Shown: in pieces, positions 38,763 through 46,980 of the stretch
Layout: every line of letters begins with the position of its first letter
Numbering within the stretch: the stretch's first letter is position 1
Assembly: GCA_019235885.1 (NCBI GenBank)
Contig: JAFAKB010000002.1
Span: forward strand, 1-46,980
Direction: 5' to 3'
Source: Candidatus Eremiobacterota bacterium
GTDB taxonomy: Bacteria; Vulcanimicrobiota; Vulcanimicrobiia; Vulcanimicrobiales; Vulcanimicrobiaceae
DNA length: 46,980 bases
Made by a program: the position numbers and the translations under genes
The notes under the pieces: model-generated
The model's input: only the letters and a program-made list of their open reading frames with translations
Told to the model about the DNA's origin: nothing
Database searches by the model: none

Positions 38763-39625
38763 AAGAACACCTTGCGCGGCGCGAGCAGCGCGCCGACGGT
38801 CTCGCCGACGCCGACCAGCGCGCGCGCCGAGTCGCGCACGAAGACGTGCTTCTCCGCGGGCGGCTGCGCGAGCGGCACCATCCGCCCGGCCCGAAAATCG
38901 GTCGCCCCGCGGCCGTCGAGCACGACGGTCGGAATCGGGATGACGCGCTCCGGCGGAACGAGCGCCCCGCCCGGATCGCGCTCGACGTCTTCGAGCAGAC
39001 GGCTTTCCGAGAGCACGAACGGCCCTGACGCCTCGCGCAACAGCGCGCCCATGTGCCCCACCGTCCCGCACGCCGCCGCAAGATCCTCGCACAGCGTGCG
39101 CACGTACGTCCCTTCGCTGCACGCGATCCGCAGCCGAACGACGTTCTCCTCGCGCCCGAGCACGCGCAGCGCGTACACGGTGATCGTGCGCGCCGCGCGC
39201 TCGACGGTCTTCCCCGCCCGCGCCAGATCGTACAGCCGCTTCCCTTCGCTCATCACCGCGCTGTACATCGGCGGCACCTGCGAGATCGAGCCGAGAAACG
39301 CCGGAACCGCCCGCGCGAGCCGTTGGTCGACGTCACCCGGAACCTCGCGCTCGACCAGCGTTTCACCGGTCGCATCCCCGGTCGCGGTCGCGACGCCGAG
39401 CACGAGCGTGCACACATACCCTTTGCGCCGGTCCGCGATCAGCGGCAGCAGCCGCGTCGCCTTGCCGAGCGCCACCGGCAGCACGCCCGCCGCTTGCGGA
39501 TCGAGCGTCCCGAGATGCCCGATCGCAAGCTTCCCCGCGGGATCGCGATAAATTCTGCGCAACCGCGCGCCGAACTGCGTCGACGACGGGCCCGCCGGCT
39601 TGAACAGGTTCAGAAAACCGAGCAC
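38759..39625 (-). CDS. truB: tRNA pseudouridine-55 synthase TruB
   Basis: 288 residues from a GTG at 39625. The catalytic motif GHLGTLDPQAAGVLPVALGKATRL contains the active-site Asp (Asp42). Also GFLNLFKPAGPSSTQ at the start, the SISQVPPMYSAVMSEGKRLYDLARAG motif and RIACSEGTYVRTLCEDLAAACG. It makes pseudouridine at position 55 of the T loop in tRNA. A short PUA-like C-terminal part (about 225-288) follows. It lies 10 bp downstream of the phosphoesterase and overlaps ribF. Confidence 0.96.
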   Translation of the reverse strand: MLGFLNLFKPAGPSSTQFGARLRRIYRDPAGKLAIGHLGTLDPQAAGVLPVALGKATRLLPLIADRRKGYVCTLVLGVATATGDATGETLVEREVPGDVDQRLARAVPAFLGSISQVPPMYSAVMSEGKRLYDLARAGKTVERAARTITVYALRVLGREENVVRLRIACSEGTYVRTLCEDLAAACGTVGHMGALLREASGPFVLSESRLLEDVERDPGGALVPPERVIPIPTVVLDGRGATDFRAGRMVPLAQPPAEKHVFVRDSARALVGVGETVGALLAPRKVFL

Positions 39626-39635
39626 GACGCCCGGC

Positions 39636-40634
39636 TTATAAACCTTGCGCGCGCAGCGCTTCGTGCACCGCGACGATCGCCTGCTGCAGATCGCCTTCGT
39701 ACGTCAATCCCGAGGCCATGAAGTGTCCGCCGCCCTTGAGCCGAGCCGCCGCGGCCTGCACGTTGATCCGCCCGCTCGACCGCAAGCTGACACGCACCGC
39801 GCCCTCGTAGTCCTTGAACAGCGCCGCCGCTTCCACGCCTTCAACGGCGCGCAAGTGCTGCACGATCTCTTCGGTGTCCTCGCCGTCGGCGTTCGCCTCG
39901 CGCAGCATCGCTTCGTCGACGTAGGTCCAGCAGTACCGCCCGTCGTCCTGAAGGACGGCACGCTCCAGCGCCATCCCCAGCAGCTTCGTCGCCGCAAACC
40001 GCTTGTTCGCAAAGATCTCTTCGGTGATCAGCGGCTTGTCCGCGCCGAGCTCGATCATCTCCGCCGACATGCGCAGCACCGCCGCGGTCGTGTTGGTATG
40101 CATGAACGCGCCCGTGTCGGTCATGATCGTGGTGAGGATGCAGGTCGCGATGTCCGGCGTGATCGGCACCTCGAGCGCCCGGAGCAGCCGCAGCACGCAG
40201 GTCCCCGTCGACGCCTCGGTCGGGATGACGTAGTTGAGCGCCCCGAAGTGCGAGTTCCCGAGATGATGGTCGATGTCGAGCATGTTCGCGCGGTCGATCT
40301 TCGGCAGAAACTCCCCGGCCCGCGTGAAGTCCGACATGTCGCAGAACACCCACAGCGTATCCGCCGGCAGATCGCCCGGCACGTCGCGCGAAACATGCTG
40401 CGCATCCGGCAAAAACCGAAGATTCCGCGGCACCGGATCTTGCTGAAAATAACCGACGCGCTTCCCCAGCCCCTTCATCGCGAGCCCGAGCGCCAGCCCC
40501 GCGCCCAGCGTGTCCCCGTCTGGCTTCACGTGCGAGACGAACACGAACGACGAGCGCCGCCGCAGCTCCGCGACGACCGCCGCGGTCGAGTCCGACCGCT
40601 CGATCACCTGAGCGGCGCTCTCCACGCTACTCAT
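39636..40634 (-). CDS. nrnA: DHH-family phosphoesterase (NrnA type, oligoribonuclease/pAp phosphatase)
   Basis: 332 residues from ATG 40634, which overlaps the rbfA stop by 8 bases. DHH domain: SHVKPDGDTLGAGLAL (DxD metal motif), CDMSDFTRAG, and DIDHHLGNSHFG (the DHH motif). DHHA1 domain: RINVQAAAARLKGGGHFMASG with the GGGH substrate motif. Enzymes of this type cut 2-5-nt RNAs and dephosphorylate pAp in bacteria without Orn. The gene stands between rbfA and truB, its common place. Confidence 0.93.
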   Translation of the reverse strand: MSSVESAAQVIERSDSTAAVVAELRRRSSFVFVSHVKPDGDTLGAGLALGLAMKGLGKRVGYFQQDPVPRNLRFLPDAQHVSRDVPGDLPADTLWVFCDMSDFTRAGEFLPKIDRANMLDIDHHLGNSHFGALNYVIPTEASTGTCVLRLLRALEVPITPDIATCILTTIMTDTGAFMHTNTTAAVLRMSAEMIELGADKPLITEEIFANKRFAATKLLGMALERAVLQDDGRYCWTYVDEAMLREANADGEDTEEIVQHLRAVEGVEAAALFKDYEGAVRVSLRSSGRINVQAAAARLKGGGHFMASGLTYEGDLQQAIVAVHEALRAQGL

Positions 40635-40977
40635 CGATCACCTTCGCCCGCTCCAGCGTCTTGTGCAGCGCGATCGCCTTCTCGGTCGTGCGGTCCTCGA
40701 CGAATGTCAGCTCCGGAGTATACCGCAGCTCGACCGCATTCCCCAGCTCGCCCCGCAGGAACCGCGCCGCGCTCTGCAGCGCGTCCATGCTCTGCCGCGC
40801 GACGTGCCGATCGCCGATGATCGACACGAACACCTTGCAATGTTTCATGTCGCTGGAGATCTCGCACCGCACGACGGTAACGAACCCCAGCCGAGGATCC
40901 TTCAAATCCTCGCTGATGATCGTCGCCAAAGCGCGCTGGATCTCATGATCGATCCGAGCCTGCCGCTGTTGTTTCAC
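40627..40977 (-). CDS. rbfA: Ribosome-binding factor A
   Basis: 116 residues from a GTG at 40977 with GAGAG upstream. KH-like fold: RIDHEIQRALATIISEDLKDPRLGFVTVVRCEISSDMKHCKVFVSIIG, with the typical L-K-D-P-R-L-G-F-V-T-V motif, then AARFLRGELGNAVELRYTPELTFVEDRTTEKA. It binds the immature 30S subunit and helps 16S rRNA maturation. Separated from infB by 250 bp that carry two repeat structures, unlike the usual tight infB-rbfA pair. Confidence 0.96.
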   Translation of the reverse strand: MKQQRQARIDHEIQRALATIISEDLKDPRLGFVTVVRCEISSDMKHCKVFVSIIGDRHVARQSMDALQSAARFLRGELGNAVELRYTPELTFVEDRTTEKAIALHKTLERAKVIDE

Positions 40978-40987
40978 GATACTCTCT

Positions 40988-41012
40988 CACCCTTCGACAA
41001 GCTCAGGGTGAC
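40988..41012. repeat. Short dispersed-type palindrome between rbfA and infB
   Basis: TCACCCT at 40988-40994 and AGGGTGA at 41006-41012 flank TTCGACAAGCTC-like sequence, an imperfect palindrome of 25 bp. The motif CCTTCGACAAGCTCAGG is, from memory, common as an intergenic repeat in many bacterial genomes. It lies just upstream of rbfA. Confidence 0.5.
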
Positions 41013-41060
41013 AAAGTGTCCGCCTACGACGACATTGCGCCCTCGCACAACGTCGTGCTT

Positions 41061-41210
41061 GGCGTTCGGGGCGGGGACACTCCCTCGCCGGGGCGTCACA
41101 GAAATTCGCGGAGCCAGGATGGCGGGAGCGAATTTTGTGCGAGTAGCGATTTCCCAGGGATGGGAAATCGCGGGCGTCCCCGGAGAGGGAGTGTCCCCGC
41201 CCCGGACGCC
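41061..41210. repeat. Imperfect palindromic element, copy 2 (rbfA-infB gap)
   Basis: Outer arms 41061-41095 and 41175-41210 pair over about 35 nt with few mismatches. Inside are AAATTCGC (41102-41109) with GCGAATTT (41128-41135) flanking the core GCGGAGCCAGGATGGCGGGA, and a perfect 10-bp hairpin GCGATTTCCC/GGGAAATCGC (41146-41171). The plan and the core match copy 1 at 23303-23430, while the arm sequences differ but remain complementary. It fills most of the gap between infB and rbfA and has no ORF. Confidence 0.65.
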
Positions 41211-41227
41211 CGCCACAATCCCCCGCA

Positions 41228-44089
41228 TCAGGCCGGCTGAAGCTCCGGAGCAACGAGCTCCGAGGTATACGCCTCGATCACGTCCCCCTGTTTGAGATCG
41301 CCGTACCGAGCCACCTGAATCCCGCACTCGAAGTTCTCGGCCACTTCCCGGACGTCGTCCTTGAACCGCCGCAGAGACTCGATCTCCCCTTCGAACACGA
41401 CCGCCGAATCCCGCAGCACGCGCACCTTGGCGTTGCGCGTGATCTTCCCGGACTGCACGTAGCACCCGGCGATCGAGCCGACTTTCGAGACCTTGAAGAT
41501 CTCGCGCACTTCGGCCCGCCCAAGCACAATCTCGCGGAACTTCGGCGCCAGCATCCCGACCATCGCTTTCTTCAGGTCGTTTTCCACGTCGTAGATGACC
41601 TGATAGAATCGCAGATCGACTTGCTCGGACTCGGCAAGCCGTTTGACCGACTCGTCCGGCCGAATGTTGAACCCGATCAGCACCGCGTTCGAAGCCGAGG
41701 CGAGGTTGACGTCGTTCTCGGTGATCCCGCCGACGCCGGCCAGAATGACCCGCACGTCGACCTCGCCGGTGGACAACGATTCGACGCGGCCGCGAAGCGC
41801 CTCGACCGAGCCTTGTCCGTCGGCTTTGAGGATGAGGTTGAGCGTCTTCTGCCCGCCGTCCGCCGGCATGAGCATGAAGGTCTCGAGCGAGACTTTCGCC
41901 CCGCCGGTCGACGCCGCGATGCGCACGTCGCGCCGTTTGGTCTGGCGTTTCGCCGCCGCTTCACGCGCCGATTTCTCGTCGGAGACGACGGCCATGACGT
42001 CGCCCGCCGAGGGAACGTCGTTGAGCCCCATGATCTCCACCGGGATCGACGGCCCGGCCTTTTTGGTCTGTTTGCCCTTGTCGTCGATGAGCGCGCGAAT
42101 CTTCCCGTACGTCGGCCCGACCACGACGACGTCGCCGACGCGCAACGTGCCGTTCTGCACCAGCACGGTAGCGACGGGCCCGCGCCCACGGTCGAGCGCC
42201 GACTCGATGACGACGCCGTTCGCGCGCCGGTGCGGGTTCGCTTTGAGCTCTTTGACCTCGGCTTCGAGCAGCACCGTCTCGAGCAAGGTGTCGATTCCGT
42301 CGCCGCGGCGCGCGGAGACGGGGACCATCTCGACCTTGCCGCCCCACTCGACCGGCTGCAGACCTTCGTCGGTCAGCTGCTGCTTCACGCGGTCGGGCTG
42401 CGCGTCTTCCTTGTCGATCTTGTTGATCGCGACGACGATCGGAACGGCCGCCGCTTTGATGTGCGAGATCGCCTCTTTGGTCTGCGGCATCACGCCGTCG
42501 TCGGCGGCCACCACGAGGATCGCCACGTCGGTGACCTTCGCGCCGCGCGCGCGCATCGCCGTGAACGCTTCGTGACCCGGCGTGTCGATGAAGGTGACTT
42601 GCTTCCCGTCCTGCTGGACGGTGTACGCGCCGATCTTCTGGGTGATCCCGCCCGCCTCGCCGGCGGCGACGTTCGCTTGCCGGATGCGGTCGAGGAGCGA
42701 GGTCTTGCCGTGGTCGACGTGGCCGAGGACGGTGACGACGGGAGGCCGCGACTGCAGCATCTCCGGCTTGTCCTCTTCCTGCTCGACGACGACTTCTTCG
42801 CCCGCCTCTTTGACGATCGCGTTGAAGCCGAACTTGCGCGCGACGGCGATCGCCTGCTCCGAGGAAATGTTCTGGTTGATCGTCGCCATCGTGCCCATGC
42901 GGAAGAGCTCCTTGATGACGTCCGCCGCCGGGACGATCATCGAGGTCGCGAGCTCCTGCACCGTCAGGATGTCGGGGATCTCGACCGACTCCAGCTTCTT
43001 GCTCGGGTCGTCGTGGCGCTCGTCGAAGCCGCGCCCGCCCTTCTGGCGGCGCTGCTTCTCGAGCAGCATCTCTTTCTCGCGGTCCTTCTTGGCCTCGAGC
43101 TGCTCGCGCGTCGAGCGGCCGCGGCCGCCGCCGGGACGACCGCCGGGCGCGCCGGAAGACGGCGCCGGGCCACCGCCCTGCGGGGCGATCGGCGCGCCGG
43201 GACGCTGGCCGCCGCCGAACGGCCGCGGGCCGCCGGCGGCGCCGCCGGGGAGCGGACGGAAGGGACCGTTGCCGGCCGGACGCCGGCCCTGGCCGGGCGG
43301 AGCCGCAGCGCCGGGCTGAGCGGCCCGCGGCTGCTGGTACTGGCCGGGGCCGCCCTGCCCGGGACGCGGCGCGACACCGGGGCGGCCGGGAATTTGGCCG
43401 TTGCCCTGACCGGGCTGGTTCAACGGGCGCGCCGGCGGACGCGGCGGACGGACCGAAGCCTGCCCGGCCGGGACCGGACGCAGGGTCGGAATCGGCTCGT
43501 TCGGCGCTACCGGACGGCGCGGCGGCGGCCCCGGCTGACCCGGACGCGGCGCGACGCCGGGGCGCGGCCCCTCGCCACCCTCCGCCGGCGGCTGCTGGGC
43601 CCGTGCGGCGGGCTGCTCGGGCGCGGCCGGGCGCGCCCGTGACGGCGTGCTGGGGACCGGCCGCAGCTGCGGAACCGGCTCCTCGGGCGGCTTCGGCGGC
43701 GGGGTCTTCGCGGCAGGCGCCTGCGGCGCGGCGGGCTTCGGCGGCTCGGCGGCCGCGGCAGCCGGCGCGCCGTTCGAGGCAGCCGGTACAGCCGGCGAGA
43801 TGGGGGCCGCGGCCGGCGCGGCGGCGGCCGGTGCGGCGGGCGTCTCTGAAGGGGCGACGGGCGTGCGCGGAGGCGCCGCCTGGCCTGCGGGTGCGGCAGC
43901 CGGAGCCGGTTTGGCCGCCGCTTTGGCGCCTTTCAGCTGTGCGCGCAAAAGGTCGGCGACCTTCGGCTCGACGACGCTGAGTTGGTTCTTCGCCTCCAGC
44001 CCGAGCCGCCCGAAGAGGGCGAGCAGGTCTTTCGACGACATGCCGAGCTCTTTGGCGAGCTCGAAAATCCGTGGTTTGCCGGTTGCCAT
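41228..44089 (-). CDS. infB: Translation initiation factor IF-2
   Basis: 953 residues from ATG 44089, with GAAGGA 4-5 nt upstream. An N-terminal IF2N segment ([22 protein letters not shown]) leads to a 330-residue Pro/Gly/Ala-rich linker (about 60-390), long for the family. The G domain holds G1 GHVDHGKT (455-462), G2 region [10 protein letters not shown]3 [10 protein letters not shown]4 NKIDKED and G5 SARRGDG. Domains II, III and IV complete it, ending in [15 protein letters not shown]. It brings initiator tRNA to the 30S subunit. It lies downstream of ylxR after a 101-bp gap containing a hairpin (44109-44124). Confidence 0.97.
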   Translation of the reverse strand: MATGKPRIFELAKELGMSSKDLLALFGRLGLEAKNQLSVVEPKVADLLRAQLKGAKAAAKPAPAAAPAGQAAPPRTPVAPSETPAAPAAAAPAAAPISPAVPAASNGAPAAAAAEPPKPAAPQAPAAKTPPPKPPEEPVPQLRPVPSTPSRARPAAPEQPAARAQQPPAEGGEGPRPGVAPRPGQPGPPPRRPVAPNEPIPTLRPVPAGQASVRPPRPPARPLNQPGQGNGQIPGRPGVAPRPGQGGPGQYQQPRAAQPGAAAPPGQGRRPAGNGPFRPLPGGAAGGPRPFGGGQRPGAPIAPQGGGPAPSSGAPGGRPGGGRGRSTREQLEAKKDREKEMLLEKQRRQKGGRGFDERHDDPSKKLESVEIPDILTVQELATSMIVPAADVIKELFRMGTMATINQNISSEQAIAVARKFGFNAIVKEAGEEVVVEQEEDKPEMLQSRPPVVTVLGHVDHGKTSLLDRIRQANVAAGEAGGITQKIGAYTVQQDGKQVTFIDTPGHEAFTAMRARGAKVTDVAILVVAADDGVMPQTKEAISHIKAAAVPIVVAINKIDKEDAQPDRVKQQLTDEGLQPVEWGGKVEMVPVSARRGDGIDTLLETVLLEAEVKELKANPHRRANGVVIESALDRGRGPVATVLVQNGTLRVGDVVVVGPTYGKIRALIDDKGKQTKKAGPSIPVEIMGLNDVPSAGDVMAVVSDEKSAREAAAKRQTKRRDVRIAASTGGAKVSLETFMLMPADGGQKTLNLILKADGQGSVEALRGRVESLSTGEVDVRVILAGVGGITENDVNLASASNAVLIGFNIRPDESVKRLAESEQVDLRFYQVIYDVENDLKKAMVGMLAPKFREIVLGRAEVREIFKVSKVGSIAGCYVQSGKITRNAKVRVLRDSAVVFEGEIESLRRFKDDVREVAENFECGIQVARYGDLKQGDVIEAYTSELVAPELQPA

Positions 44090-44108
44090 GCAGTCCTTCA
44101 AAGATTAC

Positions 44109-44124
44109 GGTGCCCGAAGGCACC
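44109..44124 (-). terminator. UUCG hairpin before infB, possible attenuator
   Basis: On the minus strand GGTGCC-TTCG-GGCACC forms a perfect 6-bp stem with a stable UUCG loop, 19 nt before the infB ATG, in the ylxR-infB gap. A weak T-rich tail follows (GTAATCTTTG). It may attenuate transcription into infB or pause the ribosome; this is not proven. No clear promoter was found in the gap. Confidence 0.35.
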
Positions 44125-44190
44125 ATCCGCCGTTAAGTCATTCTACGTGAGCTCCGAGATCCGGAGGTGTGCCGGCGTGCCCGCCTGCCG

Positions 44191-44403
44191 TCACCATTGT
44201 AGCAGAGCTTCCATACTGAACCCCGGATAACGTTTGTTCTTTGCAACCCGTTCCGCACACTCGCGCGAGCACAGGTAGACGCCGCGGCCCTCGGAGCGCC
44301 TGCCCGTGTCGGCCACCCAGCGACCGTCACGGCGGGTGAAGCGGCGCAGCGCCGGCTGCGGCAACGCGGTCCGGCAGCCTACGCACGTGCGCTGCGGGCT
44401 CAT
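44191..44403 (-). CDS. ylxR: YlxR family RNA-binding/DUF448 protein
   Basis: 70 residues from ATG 44403 (ATGA overlap with nusA). [30 protein letters not shown] and GRRSEGRGVYLCSRECAERVAKNKR are the DUF448 hallmarks (R-x-C-x-x-C near the start, G-R-G-x-Y-x-C later). It binds RNA or acts as a nucleoid-associated regulator; its place between nusA and infB is the classical one. The C-terminus is short. Confidence 0.93.
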   Translation of the reverse strand: MSPQRTCVGCRTALPQPALRRFTRRDGRWVADTGRRSEGRGVYLCSRECAERVAKNKRYPGFSMEALLQW

Positions 44404-45623
44404 TCGTTCGTGAACATCTCCCGCTTGAACTCTTCGAGCCGGCGCAGCAGTTCGTCCTGATCGATCGCCGCCGCTTCGCCTTCCTCGCCTTCGGCCGCGA
44501 CGGCTTCCTCGGCCTCCACCGCCGCCTCTTCGGTGCCGGCCTGCGCCGCGCGCGCCTCGCGCTCCGCCGCATAACGCTCGCGCGCCTCGGCGGCCTCGGA
44601 GTCGCTGGTGATGTCGAGGCGCCAACCGGTGAGCCGCGCCGCGAGCCGGACGTTCTGGCCTTCGCGCCCGATCGCCAGCGAGAGCTGGTGGTCGGGGACG
44701 ATGACCAGCGCGATCCCCTCGTCCTCGTAGAGCTCGACGCCGAGGACCTTCGCCGGCGCCAGCGCGTTCGCGACGAACGCCGGCAGCTCCGACGCCCAGC
44801 GGATGACGTCGATCTTCTCGCCGCGCAGCTCGTCGGAGACGTTCGCGATGCGCGAGGACTTCGGGCCCAGGCACGCGCCGACTGCGTCGATCTCGGGCCG
44901 CTTCGAGGTGACCGCGACCTTCGTGCGCGCGCCGGGCTCGCGCGCGATCGCCATGATCTCGACGATGTCGTCCTGGATCTCGGGAACCTGGAACTCGATC
45001 AGCCGCTGCACGAGCCCTTCGGCGGCGCGCGAGAGCACGACCAGCGGACCCTTGTTCGTCTTGCGCACGTCGAGCACGTAGGCGCGAATGCGGTCGTTGA
45101 TGCGGTAGTTCTCGCGCGAGACCTGCTCGCTGAACGGGAGCAGCGCTTCGGTCTTGCGGTCGTCGAGCAGCACGTACATGTTCCGCTGCTCGTAGCGCTG
45201 CACGGTGCCGAGCACGATGTCGTGCAGCTTCGCCGAGTAGGTGTTGTAGACGGTGTCGCGCTCGGCCTCGCGGATGCGCTGCACGATCACCTGCTTCGCC
45301 GTCTGCGCCGCGATGCGGCCGAAGTCGCGCGGCGTGACGACCTCGTCGTAGAAGTCGCCCGGCTCGTAGCGCGCGCCGGCCTCGCCCTTGGCGATCTCCA
45401 GCTTCGGATCGGTCACTTCGCCGTCGGCGACGACGGTGCGCCGGTGATAGACCTGATAGTCGCCCGTCTGGCGGTCGATCGTCACGATCGCGTTCGCCTC
45501 GCCGCCGAAGTTCCGCTTGTAGGCCGAGATCAGCGCAGCCTCCAGCGCTTCGAGCAAGGACTCGAAGCTGATGTTGCGTTCGTTCTCGATCTCGCGGAGC
45601 GCCGCGATCATCTCTGCGTTCAT
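44400..45623 (-). CDS. nusA: Transcription termination/antitermination factor NusA
   Basis: 407 residues from ATG 45623 (ATGA overlap with rimP). N-terminal domain [34 protein letters not shown]1 domain with [18 protein letters not shown] and [24 protein letters not shown]1 ([29 protein letters not shown]) and KH2 ([21 protein letters not shown]). The last 60 residues are an acidic Glu/Ala-rich extension ([20 protein letters not shown]) ending in [12 protein letters not shown]. It binds RNA polymerase and nascent RNA. It is the second gene of the rimP operon. Confidence 0.97.
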   Translation of the reverse strand: MNAEMIAALREIENERNISFESLLEALEAALISAYKRNFGGEANAIVTIDRQTGDYQVYHRRTVVADGEVTDPKLEIAKGEAGARYEPGDFYDEVVTPRDFGRIAAQTAKQVIVQRIREAERDTVYNTYSAKLHDIVLGTVQRYEQRNMYVLLDDRKTEALLPFSEQVSRENYRINDRIRAYVLDVRKTNKGPLVVLSRAAEGLVQRLIEFQVPEIQDDIVEIMAIAREPGARTKVAVTSKRPEIDAVGACLGPKSSRIANVSDELRGEKIDVIRWASELPAFVANALAPAKVLGVELYEDEGIALVIVPDHQLSLAIGREGQNVRLAARLTGWRLDITSDSEAAEARERYAAEREARAAQAGTEEAAVEAEEAVAAEGEEGEAAAIDQDELLRRLEEFKREMFTNE

Positions 45624-46228
45624 CGGTTTTTCTCTCGCTGTTTCGCGCGCTGGAGGTCGGCGCGCACGTCGTACTCCAAGTTCGCCGACTTGATGACGGC
45701 GATCGGGATGGGCAGCTCGCCGCGCTCGCGCGCGAGGATGACGTTCGTTCCGCGCACGCCGTCGAGCTTGCCGCGATGGGTCTTGGCGTTCTCGATCGCG
45801 AGCGTGGTGACGATCTTCACGTCGCGGCCGGCGAAGCGGTCGTAGTCGGACGGCTTGGTCAAGGGCCGGTTCAGCCCCGCCGACTCGACCTCGAGCGTGT
45901 AGGGATCGGGAAACGCGTCGAGCGCGGCATTGATCCGCGCGGCAATTCGCTCGCAGGTCGCGACGTCGACGCCGCCGTCGCGGTCGACGGTGACGTGCAG
46001 CGCGCTCTGGTGCCGGTGCCGGTGCGCGCTCGCGCTGACGATCTCGACGTTGCGAAACTCCGGTTGATGCGGCAACGCATGCACGACCCGCTCAAAGGCT
46101 TCCGTAAAAAGGCTCTCCGCCCCCGGCTCCGACCCCCCCGCGCCGTGCGCGGGGCCCCCCATCCGACCTCGCAACGACTCGGGTGGCGCGGAACGATGCT
46201 GCTGCGCTCGGTCCATCACCAATCCCAT
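45620..46228 (-). CDS. rimP: Ribosome maturation factor RimP
   Basis: 202 residues from ATG 46228; other in-frame ATGs are at 46216 and 46162, and the last has a good GAGG site. The RimP core begins near residue 45: EAFERVVHALPHQPEFRNVEIVSA, then GVDVATCERIAARINAALDAFPDPYTLEVESAGLNRPLTKPSDYDRFAGR, the R-P-L-T motif of RimP. The C-terminal SH3-like part has GVRGTNVILA and IPIAVIKSANLEYDV. The N-terminus (about 40 residues) is low-complexity and includes a GC-rich palindrome, so it may be partly spurious. RimP matures the 30S subunit; it heads the nusA-infB operon. Confidence 0.93.
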   Translation of the reverse strand: MGLVMDRAQQHRSAPPESLRGRMGGPAHGAGGSEPGAESLFTEAFERVVHALPHQPEFRNVEIVSASAHRHRHQSALHVTVDRDGGVDVATCERIAARINAALDAFPDPYTLEVESAGLNRPLTKPSDYDRFAGRDVKIVTTLAIENAKTHRGKLDGVRGTNVILARERGELPIPIAVIKSANLEYDVRADLQRAKQREKNR

Positions 46229-46230
46229 CT

Positions 46231-46265
46231 TTCTTTCAACAAAGAAGCGCGGGCTTTGCCCACGC
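46231..46265 (-). promoter_or_regulatory. Two adjacent leader hairpins before rimP
   Basis: On the minus strand, GCGTGGGC-AAA-GCCCGCGC (46265 to 46247) is an 8-bp stem and TTCTTT-GTTG-AAAGAA (46246 to 46231) a 6-bp stem directly after it. The second ends 2 nt before ATG 46228 and its 3' arm contains the purine-rich stretch that would serve as ribosome site. Both lie in the expected 5' leader downstream of the promoter at 46290-46318. They may control rimP translation. Confidence 0.4.
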
Positions 46266-46289
46266 TCCCAGCGTCTACGTCCGTCGCCC

Positions 46290-46318
46290 ATCATACGACA
46301 AATTCGCATAGTTCGCAA
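46290..46318 (-). promoter_or_regulatory. Sigma-70-type promoter for the rimP-nusA-infB operon
   Basis: On the minus strand, TTGCGA (-35, 46313-46318) and TATGAT (-10, 46290-46295) are separated by exactly 17 bp, in the gap right after the preceding gene. TATGAT matches 5 of 6 consensus positions and TTGCGA 4 of 6. The transcript would start near 46283, giving a leader of about 55 nt to ATG 46228. Confidence 0.55.
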
Positions 46319-46322
46319 ACCC

Positions 46323-46980
46323 TCACAGGTGGCGCGGCACCGGCGTGGTGAGCGAGCCCGGCGCGATCCGCTCCATGCGCGGGTCGTTGCACGAGACGTC
46401 GACGTACTCCACGACCGGCTTGAGATCGGGCGGGCGGTCGGGCAAGGTAGGATGCGGGAAGCCGCCCGCCAGTGACGGAGGCGGCGTCGGCGGAGGCGGC
46501 TGCGGATGGTCGGTGATGCGGAACGCGCGGCAGACCTCGCGCCCGAAGACGTCCCTCTTCCGCTCGAACACGTAGGCGATCGAGTCGGCGTGGATCAGCG
46601 TTCGGGAGACGCGTATGAGCCCGAAGGTCGCGGCCAGGACCTCGGCGGGCGGCGCCAGCGCCTTCTCGTACGCCTCGACGGCCGCGTTTGGGTCGAGCGC
46701 CGGCGCGTAGTGCCCGGGGACGACGGGGTTGTGCGGGAGCAGCGCGCGCAGCTTGTCGTTGAGCGAGCTGGTGCTGCCGGATGAAGGCGCCGTGCTCGCC
46801 CCGGCGGCCGGGCGCCCCGGGGAAGCCGCGGCCGGCGCACCGCTCGTGGCGGGGCGGCCCGGCGCTGCGCCGCGAGCGCCGGAAGCCGGGCCCGCCGGGC
46901 CGGTCTTGCCGCCTCGGCCGCCTTGGCTCCCCGGCGTCGTGCCGGGTTTCGTCGCCGGCCGGCCGGGCGCCGCGGCGGCC
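46323..46980 (-). CDS. C-terminal part of a Gly/Pro/Ala-rich protein (partial)
   Basis: Open frame running off the right edge, at least 218 residues, ending at 46323. The visible N-terminal 65 residues are collagen-like or linker-like (GRPATKPGTTPGSQGGR, GPAGPASGARGAAPGRP). Then follows a folded part: NDKLRALLPHNPVVPGHYAPALDPNAAVEAYEKALAPP, then LIRVSRTLIHADSIAYVFERKRDVFG and REVCRAFRITDHP. A Pro-rich stretch follows, ending in VVEYVDVSCNDPRMERIAPGSL. I recognise no family. A secreted or envelope protein with a flexible low-complexity linker is likely; this gene converges with nothing and lies directly upstream of the rimP promoter. Confidence 0.55.
   Translation of the reverse strand, partial: AAAAPGRPATKPGTTPGSQGGRGGKTGPAGPASGARGAAPGRPATSGAPAAASPGRPAAGASTAPSSGSTSSLNDKLRALLPHNPVVPGHYAPALDPNAAVEAYEKALAPPAEVLAATFGLIRVSRTLIHADSIAYVFERKRDVFGREVCRAFRITDHPQPPPPTPPPSLAGGFPHPTLPDRPPDLKPVVEYVDVSCNDPRMERIAPGSLTTPVPRHL

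Noticed and set aside
41621-43642. Plus-strand open frame of about 673 codons over infB
   Set aside because: A shadow of infB in a GC-rich genome, Arg/Asp-rich and without domains.
46120-46165. GC-rich palindrome near the rimP start as a third copy of the dispersed element
   Set aside because: It is a simple CCCCGCGC/GCGCGGGG hairpin without the CCAGGATGGCG core or the inner stems.
1-46980. CRISPR arrays, rRNA, tRNA genes and transposases
   Set aside because: No spaced direct repeats of 24-40 bases, no rRNA-like sequence, no cloverleaf with the TTCRANNY arm, and no transposase motif was seen in any frame.

Overview
This is a high-GC bacterial chromosome segment with dense gene packing. Most neighbouring genes overlap by four bases (ATGA, GTGA or TTGA). 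No rRNA, tRNA, CRISPR array or transposase gene was seen. The housekeeping block at the right end (rimP-nusA-ylxR-infB-rbfA-DHH phosphoesterase-truB-ribF) is a normal bacterial chromosomal order. Composition, the large Flp/Tad locus and the gene styles suggest an uncultured high-GC phylum such as Candidatus Eremiobacterota. That placement is inference, not something the sequence proves.

Layout. (1) 1-1719: the end of an unknown gene, a DUF72 protein and a lipoprotein. (2) 1729-9703, minus strand: the pilus secretin (RcpA/CpaC type) followed by five overlapping genes for polytopic membrane enzymes (three GT87-like glycosyltransferases, one other glycosyltransferase-like protein, one acyltransferase-3). 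(3) 9857-16935, plus strand: the Tad core operon, with a secreted protein, two Flp pilins around a small ORF, a CpaA peptidase, CpaB, a fused CpaE-CpaF ATPase, TadB, TadC, a second prepilin peptidase and a DUF192 protein. The divergent promoter region between (2) and (3) carries four 11-bp-spaced repeats. (4) 16947-22017: an ATPase/winged-helix/BTAD regulator with an unknown membrane protein, two TadE-like minor pilins and a TadG-like protein. Together (2)-(4) form one Flp/Tad pilus island with a probable surface-glycan module.

(5) 22149-32637, minus strand: the most interesting region. A ferredoxin, a methyltransferase, an FAD oxidoreductase of the geranylgeranyl-reductase type, a SRPBCC cyclase-like protein and a FabF-type ketosynthase lead into a LolD-like ATPase. 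Next comes a TIGR04222-type protein with a 57-residue Gly/Cys/His tail, then a DUF692 (MNIO) enzyme and a small partner protein. A two-domain FtsX/LolC permease and an AttH-type secreted lipocalin-like protein close the run. The last six genes look like a peptide-modification module placed inside an AttEFGH-type exporter operon.

(6) 32692-37834: a GlsB/YeaQ membrane protein, a SIMPL protein, a membrane-anchored Clp-like ATPase without M-domain or ClpP loop, a secreted protein, a TlpA-like thioredoxin and a TonB-C-domain protein. (7) 37842-46980: the translation/transcription housekeeping operon, with a promoter and structured leader before rimP, then the end of a Gly/Pro/Ala-rich protein. Two homologous imperfect palindromic elements (23303-23430 and 41061-41210) share a core and a three-stem plan. 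One lies between rbfA and infB; the other lies inside the signal-peptide region of the AttH-like gene.
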